A DNA stretch of 64,000 nt, taken from assembly GCF_003697845.1 (NCBI RefSeq), contig NZ_RDQE01000002.1, positions 277,818 to 341,817 of the forward strand, in the 5' to 3' direction. Origin of the DNA: Halobellus captivus. Lineage in GTDB: Archaea; Halobacteriota; Halobacteria; Halobacteriales; Haloferacaceae. The translations under genes were made by a program, and so were the position numbers. This document shows, piece by piece, positions 58,813 through 64,000 of this stretch (position 1 is the first letter of the stretch; each line of letters begins with the position of its first letter). Below the pieces are notes generated by a model. The model ran no database searches. It was not told the DNA's origin and saw only the letters and a program-made list of their open reading frames with translations.

Positions 58813-59583
58813 TCACGCCCACCGGATCCGGTCCAGCACCGTCGCCGTCGCGGGCTCGTCGAACCGCATGGGTCGTCGCCACCAGGGCCCCTTCCCGGAG
58901 TCGCTCGAGAGCTCGGTCACGAGGTCGTTCGCGTCCGCGCCCGTGGCCGGTGTGCTCAAGGGGACCACGCGGTCGAAGAGCCCCGACTCGTCCGGGTCGC
59001 CGGCGACGACGACCCGTGCATCGAAGGGGTCGCGTTTGAGGTGGGCGTTCGTCGGGACGACCTCGGCGGCCGCCTCGCGGTCGGGACCCTCGAGGATCCG
59101 TTGGACCCGGAGCCCGGCGAACAGGTACGCGCCCCAGTCGGGCGCGAGGTCGTCGTCGACGACGGATCCGTCGACCACCGTCGAATCGGGGTCAGCGCCG
59201 TCCGCGCCGGGACCGTTCCACCCGACCGGCCGGAGCGCGAGCGTCGCGTAGAACAGCAGCCAGTCACCCGGCTCGAGGTCGGCGATCGGGGCGGCCTTGA
59301 TCGCGTAGGGGTCGCCGTAGGTCGCGCGTTCGCGGCCGTGAACGCCCGGGAACTCCGGGTCCATGTGGACCGGTCGATCCCGGAGCGAGTCGGGAAGCGA
59401 GAAGGGGAGATCACAGTCGTCGTACGTCGGGAGCGGCTCGTCGACCGGGAATCGGTCCCGGGAGAGCGTCGCCGCCGACTCCGGGATCGGGACGTACGCG
59501 AACGAGCCCTCGGGGTACACCGGCCCGCGGAAGCCGGGCTCGTTGGTGTTGGCGGCGACGTTGACGGCGACGGCACGGGTCAC
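58813..59583 (-). CDS. Nmad3-like protein (nucleotide-modification-associated domain 3)
   Basis: 256 residues. The N-terminal AANTNEPGFRGPVYPEGSFA and YVPIPES match the Nmad3 signature (xNxxxxGxxGPVxPDGSFEYxPIPE) as I recall it from comparative work on DNA base modification systems. DWLLFYATLALRP and GAYLFAGLRVQRIL near residues 125 and 152 form the core strands. The last 20 residues contain KGPWWRRPMRF, rich in Trp. Nmad3 is predicted to act on modified nucleotides, but chromosomal haloarchaeal copies are widespread without phage genes, so the role is uncertain. The acyltransferase gene upstream is on the same strand. Confidence 0.72.
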   Translation of the reverse strand: MTRAVAVNVAANTNEPGFRGPVYPEGSFAYVPIPESAATLSRDRFPVDEPLPTYDDCDLPFSLPDSLRDRPVHMDPEFPGVHGRERATYGDPYAIKAAPIADLEPGDWLLFYATLALRPVGWNGPGADGADPDSTVVDGSVVDDDLAPDWGAYLFAGLRVQRILEGPDREAAAEVVPTNAHLKRDPFDARVVVAGDPDESGLFDRVVPLSTPATGADANDLVTELSSDSGKGPWWRRPMRFDEPATATVLDRIRWA

Positions 59584-59613
59584 GGGTGAGCGAGAGGATC
59601 CGACGCGGTGTGC

Positions 59614-60525
59614 TTACTTCGGCGTTTCCGGCGGGCGGAGGTCGCGATCGAACTCGTCGAAGCGGTCGAGGTCCTCGGGAAGCTCGTACTCGATCTCGCG
59701 CTCGTCGCTCCGGTCGGGGAGCCGACCGTCCTCGAGCTCCTCGGCCGCGTCCTCCCAACCGGGCTTCACGCGGATGCTGCGCGCGGGCGTCCCGACCGCG
59801 ACGTGGTGGGCCGGGACGTCGCCCTGGACGACCGCGCGCGCGCCGACGACGCTGTTCTCGCCGATACGACAGCCGGCCCGCACCATCGCGTCGTAGGTGA
59901 CGCGGGCGTCGTCGCCGATGGCGGTGTGGAAGTTGCGGACCGCGGTCTGGTCGACGAGGTCGTGGTCGTGGCTGTAGACGTGGACGCCGTCGGAGATCGA
60001 CGCGCGGTCGCCGATCGTCAGCTTGCCGCGGTCGTCGAGGTGGACGTCGTCGTGGATCACGACGTTGTCGCCGATCTCGATGTTGTGGCCGTAGGTGAAC
60101 GAGATCCCCTTGAAGAAGCGGCAGCCGTCGCCGCACTCCGCGAACAGGTGGTTCCCGAGCATCCGCCGGAACCGTAGCGCGAACTCGACGTTGTCGGCCA
60201 TCGGCGTGGCGTCGAACTGCCGCCAGAGCCACTGGAGGTGTTTCGACCGCTGGAACGTCTCCTCGTCCTTTTCGGCGTAATACTCGGACTCGAGCGTGGC
60301 GTTACACGGGTCGTATCCCTGGAGTCGGACGCGCTCGGCCTTCGAGACGTCCTCGCCCGCCTGCCAGTCCTCCCACCGCTCGCGGTCGCCGTGGAGGTCG
60401 ATCAGCGTGTCCCGAACGACGTCACAGGTGTCCTCCGTCGAGGAGAGCCGGTCGTCCACCTCGTCGATGAACCCCTGGACCGACGCCTCCGCGTCGTCCG
60501 GCAGGGACACGTGTCGCTTTGTCAT
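59614..60525 (-). CDS. Hexapeptide-repeat acyltransferase (maltose/galactoside O-acetyltransferase-like)
   Basis: 303 residues from ATG at 60525. A helical N-terminal region (about 1-130) precedes a left-handed beta helix with hexads ISFTYGHNIEIGDNVVIHDD, VHLDDRGKLTIGDRASISDG near residue 165, and GCRIGENSVVGARAVVQGDV. SHDHD near residue 185 includes the catalytic His of this class, and VAVGTPARSIRVKPG closes the domain. It transfers an acyl group from acyl-CoA to a sugar or related hydroxyl; the acceptor is unknown. Confidence 0.87.
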   Translation of the reverse strand: MTKRHVSLPDDAEASVQGFIDEVDDRLSSTEDTCDVVRDTLIDLHGDRERWEDWQAGEDVSKAERVRLQGYDPCNATLESEYYAEKDEETFQRSKHLQWLWRQFDATPMADNVEFALRFRRMLGNHLFAECGDGCRFFKGISFTYGHNIEIGDNVVIHDDVHLDDRGKLTIGDRASISDGVHVYSHDHDLVDQTAVRNFHTAIGDDARVTYDAMVRAGCRIGENSVVGARAVVQGDVPAHHVAVGTPARSIRVKPGWEDAAEELEDGRLPDRSDEREIEYELPEDLDRFDEFDRDLRPPETPK

Positions 60526-60673
60526 CGCCGATGGTTCGGCCGGGATCCTCAAATGGGTTCGGTTGTGCGACCCGGACGCCATCGTGCGACCGGATGGTAT
60601 TAATTCCCGCGGCGATCCTCACCGGGCGGCGGCGACCGCGTCGGATAAGTGCCCGCGTACCCAACGCCGGCGT

Positions 60674-61747
60674 ATGCAACACCGAGAACTCGGGACCTCC
60701 GGCGTCGAGGTGTCGGAGATCGGCTTCGGCGCGTGGGTCGTCGGGACGGACTGGTGGGGCGACCGCTCGGACGAGCAGGCGGTCGGAATGGTCCGGGACG
60801 CTCTCGACGCGGGAGTCACCTACGTCGACACCGGCGACGTGTACGGCCACGGCGAGTCGGAGCGGATCGTCGGGGAGGCGATCGCGGACCGCCGCGAGGA
60901 GGTCACGCTGGCGACGAAGGTCGGCTACGACTTCTACGACAACCCGCAGGCGGGCCACGGCGAGCTCCCGAAGGAGCTGAACGAGGGGTACCTCCGCGAG
61001 GCGCTCGAGTCCTCGCTCGACCGGCTCGACACGGACTACGTCGACCTCCTCCAGTTACACAACGCCAACGTCGACGAGGTCACGCCCGAGGTCCGCGACC
61101 TCCTGCGCGAGTGGAAATCGGAGGGACGCGTCCGGGCGCTCGGCTGGGCGCTGGGCCCCTCCATCGGCTGGCTCGCGGAGGGCGACGCCGCCGTCGAGTA
61201 CGAGGAGTTCGACGCGGTCCAGACCGTCTTCAACCTCTTCGAGCAGGAGCCCGGCCGCCACTTCATCGACACGATCCGCGAGACGGGCTCGGACACCTCC
61301 GTCATCGCGCGCGTCCCGCACTCCTCTGGATTGCTCAACGAGCAGGTGACGCCCGACACCGTTCTCGAGGACGGCGACCACCGCTCGCACCGCCCGACGG
61401 AGTGGTACGAGGCCGGCTGGGAGAAGGTCGAGGCGATCCGCTTCCTCGAGGAGCCCGACCACGCGACCGGGAGTCGAACCCTGAGTCAGGCGTCGATCCG
61501 TTGGCTGCTGGCCCACGACGAGGTCGCCTCGGTGACGCCCACGTTCCGCGACGGCGACGACATCGCGGAGTGGAGCGCCGCCAGCGACGTGGCTCCGATC
61601 TCCGAGGCCGAGTACGATCGGCTCGAGGAGCTGTACGCGCGGAACTTCGACATCGACCGCGACGACGGGATGGACGCGCTCCGGACCTCCGTCGACGGCG
61701 AGGACATCGCGGCCGCGGGCCTCGACAAGCGCGCCGCCTCGTACTGA
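60674..61747 (+). CDS. Aldo/keto reductase
   Basis: 357 residues from ATG at 60674. MQHRELGTSGVEVSEIGFGA starts the TIM barrel. DTGDVYGHGESERIVGEAI near residue 56 holds catalytic Asp and Tyr, LATKVGYDFY the Lys, and DYVDLLQLHNANVDEV the His. SVTPTFRDGDDIAEWSAAS is the NADP-site segment. The group resembles YghZ/Gpr-type AKRs. The substrate is unknown. It stands alone, followed by a low-GC toxin-antitoxin islet. Confidence 0.9.
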   Translation: MQHRELGTSGVEVSEIGFGAWVVGTDWWGDRSDEQAVGMVRDALDAGVTYVDTGDVYGHGESERIVGEAIADRREEVTLATKVGYDFYDNPQAGHGELPKELNEGYLREALESSLDRLDTDYVDLLQLHNANVDEVTPEVRDLLREWKSEGRVRALGWALGPSIGWLAEGDAAVEYEEFDAVQTVFNLFEQEPGRHFIDTIRETGSDTSVIARVPHSSGLLNEQVTPDTVLEDGDHRSHRPTEWYEAGWEKVEAIRFLEEPDHATGSRTLSQASIRWLLAHDEVASVTPTFRDGDDIAEWSAASDVAPISEAEYDRLEELYARNFDIDRDDGMDALRTSVDGEDIAAAGLDKRAASY

Positions 61748-61903
61748 GTCGGACGGGACGACGGACGGGCTCCGGAACGGGGCGCTCTTTCGGTTCGTCT
61801 GTTTTGTTACAGAATGGCTCTGTTGAAGCCCTTAGCGAGGGATATGTTAGTCTCCACTGCGGTCAGTACAGATGACGCACGTCCCACCCGCTTCGCTCGT
61901 GAC

Positions 61904-62248
61904 TCACAGCCAGTCCGGAGTAACGTACGTCACTGTATCCATCGCCTCTCGGTTGGGGAACGCTTCGATAATGCGTTGGATAATGTGATAGAGTTCGTGC
62001 GGGGAAAGCGACTGATCGGGGACGTAAAACACGCCACTGTGCGAGTCGGACGGCATCCGGACGAAGTCGTCGTCGCTGGTGACGATGAGACGATTCTCTT
62101 CGACGGCGTACCGGCGAATCGTGGTGTCGTCGACGCCCTCGCCTAACTCGCTCACGTCGACGACACGCTCTACGTCGTGGCCTGCCTTGTCGAGTTTGTC
62201 AGCCAGTGGTGCCGCGATGTTCTCGTCAAGCAGAAACGACACCTGCAT
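61904..62248 (-). CDS. DUF5615 family PIN-like protein (probable toxin)
   Basis: 114 residues. FLLDENIAAPLADKLDKAGH at the N-terminus and RLIVTSDDDFVRMP near residue 53 are the DUF5615/Mut7-C-like PIN fold motifs, with the acidic residues DEN and SDDDF at the metal site. DUF5615 genes are usually paired with DUF433 genes, as here, where the upstream partner ends 2 bp before this start. It is the likely RNase toxin. GC is lower than in the host genes. Confidence 0.82.
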   Translation of the reverse strand: MQVSFLLDENIAAPLADKLDKAGHDVERVVDVSELGEGVDDTTIRRYAVEENRLIVTSDDDFVRMPSDSHSGVFYVPDQSLSPHELYHIIQRIIEAFPNREAMDTVTYVTPDWL

Positions 62249-62250
62249 AC

Positions 62251-62556
62251 CTACGAGTCCGGGAGGTCTTCGGGCCCGGTGATGATTCTCGGGTCTTCCT
62301 CTGCGGCTTCGTGAAGCTCTCCGCGGCGTTCTTCGACCGCCCGCATCTCTTCGGGGTGGTCGTGATAGTACGCCAGTGCGTGGTAGACTTCCGAGGCGGT
62401 GAGGTCAAAGCGGTCCGCAACCGTCTGCGCGTCAAGGCCGCGCCCTTCGACCAGCGCGTGAACGTGACTCACGGTGATTCGCCGATCCCGAATGTGTGGT
62501 TCGTCGTGAATCTCCGACTCGTCACCTGAGACGACGGTAGTCATCTGCTTTGACAT
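62251..62556 (-). CDS. DUF433 family protein (probable antitoxin)
   Basis: 101 residues from ATG at 62556, although the ATG at 62544 is also possible. The DUF433 core is HIRDRRITVSHVHALVEGRG, then LDAQTVADRFDLTASEVYHA near residue 48 (a helix-turn-helix), followed by LAYYHDHPEEM. The acidic tail may block the toxin. It overlaps nothing and is followed at 2 bp by the DUF5615 gene, the classical DUF433-DUF5615 module. It lies in a lower-GC islet between the AKR and ubaA genes. Confidence 0.82.
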   Translation of the reverse strand: MSKQMTTVVSGDESEIHDEPHIRDRRITVSHVHALVEGRGLDAQTVADRFDLTASEVYHALAYYHDHPEEMRAVEERRGELHEAAEEDPRIITGPEDLPDS

Positions 62557-62843
62557 GGTGGATACTACCAATGCAGTGGTCTTCAGTCTTTGCCGGGACA
62601 GGGAGTCAGCCGCAGGTGCTTTGTGGGATACAGCCGAAGATCACCACCCACTTTCGTATTGGTTGGTCTACAAACGTAGCAACCGATACAGCTCAACTTG
62701 TACTGGCCGCAATCGGATCAGAACCCGTCGCCTTTCGAGGGTCACAACAGAGCGCTCAACGCGAATCGGAGCCAACGTTTCCCACTGTTCGCGACGTCGT
62801 CTCACGTCTCGAGGTGCTCGCTTCGCTCGCACCTCGCAACCGC
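62557..62843. other. Intergenic region with a hairpin behind ubaA
   Basis: This 287-bp stretch has no credible gene. At 62810-62836 CGAGGTGC pairs with GCACCTCG (8-bp stem, 11-nt loop), 8 bp beyond the ubaA stop, and could act as a transcription end or mRNA-stability stem. The remainder is lower in GC and fits the flank of the toxin-antitoxin islet. Confidence 0.45.
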
Positions 62844-63656
62844 TCAGTCCGCGTCGATCCGACAGCCGCCCGTGTAGTCGATCCCGTCGATCGTCTCGAT
62901 CCCGTCCTCGCCACACACCGGACAGTCGGGGTTCCGTTGGTAGGGCACGGTCTCGAACGTCATGTCCATGGCGTCGTAGAACAACAGCCGCCCCTCGAGC
63001 GGCTCGCCCGTGTCGAGCAGGAGCTTGACCGCCTCCGTCGCCTGGATACAGCCGAGCGTTCCAGGGAGCACACCGAGCACCCCGGTCGTCGCACAGTCGG
63101 GGACGGTCCCCGGCTCGGGCGCCTCCGGGAACAGACACCGGTAGCAGGGCCCGTCGGGGACGAGCGTCGTCGCCTGCCCCTCGAACTTGTAGATCGCGCC
63201 GTGAGCGACCGGCACCTCCTCGATCCGGGCGGCGTCGTTGACGACGTACCGCGTCCGGAAGTTGTCCGCGCAGTCGACGACGACGTCGTACGCGCCGATC
63301 AGCTCGCGGGCGTTGTCCACATCGAGACGCGTCTCGTGGGTCTCCACCTCGATGTCGGGGTTGAGCCGGTCGACGAACCGCGCCGCCGACTCGACCTTGG
63401 GCTCGCCGACGTCGCCATCGCCGTGGATCACCTGCCGCTGGAGGTTCGAACGCTCGACTACGTCGTCGTCGACGATGCCGAGGGTGCCGACGCCGGCGGC
63501 CGCGAGGTACTGGATGACGGGCGCGCCGAGCCCGCCGGCCCCGAGGACGAGCGCGCTGCTCTCTAAGAGTCGCTTCTGGCCCTCCGGGCCGACCTCCTCC
63601 ATGATGATGTGTCTGGAGTACCGGTCGAGCTGCGTGGAATCGAGAGAGAGGCTCAT
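62844..63656 (-). CDS. ubaA: Ubiquitin-like protein-activating E1 enzyme UbaA (HesA/MoeB/ThiF)
   Basis: 270 residues from ATG at 63656. ALVLGAGGLGAPVIQYLAAA (residues 35-54) is the ATP-binding fold. DDDVVERSNLQRQVIHGDGD carries the adenylation Asp and Arg, and Cys188 in PDCATTGVLG is the active-site Cys, at the same position as reported for Haloferax UbaA. Zinc ligands are Cys171/174 and Cys245/248. UbaA activates SAMP proteins for protein conjugation and for sulfur transfer to molybdopterin and thiolated tRNA. A TATA-like TTATAC (minus strand, about 63681-63687) lies about 25-31 bp upstream. Confidence 0.95.
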   Translation of the reverse strand: MSLSLDSTQLDRYSRHIIMEEVGPEGQKRLLESSALVLGAGGLGAPVIQYLAAAGVGTLGIVDDDVVERSNLQRQVIHGDGDVGEPKVESAARFVDRLNPDIEVETHETRLDVDNARELIGAYDVVVDCADNFRTRYVVNDAARIEEVPVAHGAIYKFEGQATTLVPDGPCYRCLFPEAPEPGTVPDCATTGVLGVLPGTLGCIQATEAVKLLLDTGEPLEGRLLFYDAMDMTFETVPYQRNPDCPVCGEDGIETIDGIDYTGGCRIDAD

Positions 63657-63724
63657 ACGCGAGTGTGGGTGACCGTCGGGTATAACGGCTTTCCCGGCAG
63701 TACCGACGGCGGACCGTGACCGCA

Positions 63725-63910
63725 GAGAACCTCTCCAAAGCCCCAGTCGCTCGGCGATACGTATATCATGATGGAACTCCCGAGAACAACGTCTCCAAAG
63801 CCCCAGCCGCGAGGAGCGCGCACGCTCGCTGTGCTCCTCGATCGCTCGTTTCACTCGCTCCCTGCGGTGTCGCCGGCGCTTTGCGCCGGCTGTTTGAGGG
63901 ACCTCTAGTG
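63725..63910 (+). repeat. Dispersed intergenic repeat, short copy
   Basis: CCAAAGCCCCAGTCGC starts at 63735 and CCAAAGCCCCAGCCGC at 63795, 60 bp apart, with GAACCTCT and GAACAACGTCT before them. They are followed by GCGAGGAGCGCG, CTCGCTGTGCTCCTCG, CACTCGCTCCCTGCGGTG and a hairpin GCCGGCGC-TTT-GCGCCGGC. The order and spacing match 20978-21180. The 344-bp gap from ubaA to the window end holds this repeat and an AT-rich stretch. Confidence 0.65.
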
Positions 63911-63949
63911 ATAGTCATAACTTTTGAATAGATAGGAAGCGATCTATCC

Positions 63950-64000
63950 ATGACTTTGCGAAGCTTATCCGATCGGCGTAGTCGTGAAAGATCGAACAGA
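63950..64000 (+). CDS. Possible start of a gene running off the right edge
   Basis: An ATG at 63950 opens a frame of 17 codons to the window end (MTLRSLSDRRSRERSNR), preceded by the AT-rich CATAACTTTTGAATAG (63917-63932). The TATA-like box, about 20-30 bp upstream, is compatible with a leaderless transcript. The basic N-terminus gives no family clue, and chance is quite possible. Confidence 0.25.
   Translation, partial: MTLRSLSDRRSRERSNR

Noticed and set aside
61795..61903. Insertion-sequence terminus near GTTACAGAATGGCTCTGTTGAA
   Set aside because: The motif resembles IS ends by impression only. No matching inverted copy or target duplication was found around the toxin-antitoxin islet.
63716..63931. 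71-codon frame at the right edge
   Set aside because: It runs across the dispersed repeat and would encode its palindromes. No promoter or family signal supports it.

Overview
The window is a stretch of haloarchaeal chromosome. Base composition is about 70% G+C with strong GC bias at third codon positions. The proteins are rich in Asp and Glu, and many genes have an archaeal TATA-like box 24-32 bp before the start codon, which implies leaderless transcripts. Haloarchaeal or archaeal markers include UbaA, NMD3, PDCD5, GTP cyclohydrolase III, F420 enzymes, PitA, the archaeal e-MtaB-type methylthiotransferase, and a tRNA with a bulge-helix-bulge intron. A Halorubrum-like genus is my inference; I could not run a search.

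Layout. 1-13.9 kb: metabolic genes (class II amidotransferase, F420-dependent reductase plus cofE, tsr3, gnd, thrC, CaiB-type CoA transferase, an atypical SDR, an AEC transporter, hisI operon, GNAT plus DUF92). 13.9-15.7 kb: a 29-bp tandem repeat, a 38-residue protein and an IS200/IS605-type solo tnpB insertion. 15.8-24.3 kb: HAD phosphatase, GTP cyclohydrolase III plus glycosyltransferase, zinc-finger micro-proteins, PitA, a dispersed repeat, UspA, MFS and D-2-hydroxyacid dehydrogenase. 24.5-27.0 kb: a four-gene overlapping operon with two DUF2589-like proteins, the best candidate for an undescribed system. 27.1-30.4 kb: PLP transsulfuration enzyme, intron-bearing tRNA-Glu(TTC), AbrB-PhoU regulator.

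30.4-39.2 kb: fumC and sucCD interleaved with three related receiver-domain signalling proteins. 39.2-42.8 kb: a winged-helix protein, methylthiotransferase, TRIC channel, HTH-GNAT. 42.8-50.1 kb: an ETF module (FixA, extended FixB, FixC fused to FixX), a ferredoxin and a long-chain acyl-CoA synthetase, which together suggest acyl-CoA oxidation and electron transfer to quinone. 50.2-58.7 kb: XPD-like helicase, small proteins, a lower-GC accessory pair (DUF7509-like plus winged helix), then NMD3, PDCD5, a PP-loop ATPase, a ferritin-like protein, hisS and a HAD hydrolase. 58.8-64.0 kb: Nmad3-like protein, hexapeptide acyltransferase, aldo/keto reductase, a lower-GC DUF433-DUF5615 toxin-antitoxin pair, ubaA and a further copy of the dispersed repeat.

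Mobile and repeated DNA is modest: one tnpB element, one isolated IS200/IS605-type hairpin, three loci of a shared intergenic repeat, and two lower-GC islets. No rRNA, CRISPR array or complete prophage was seen.
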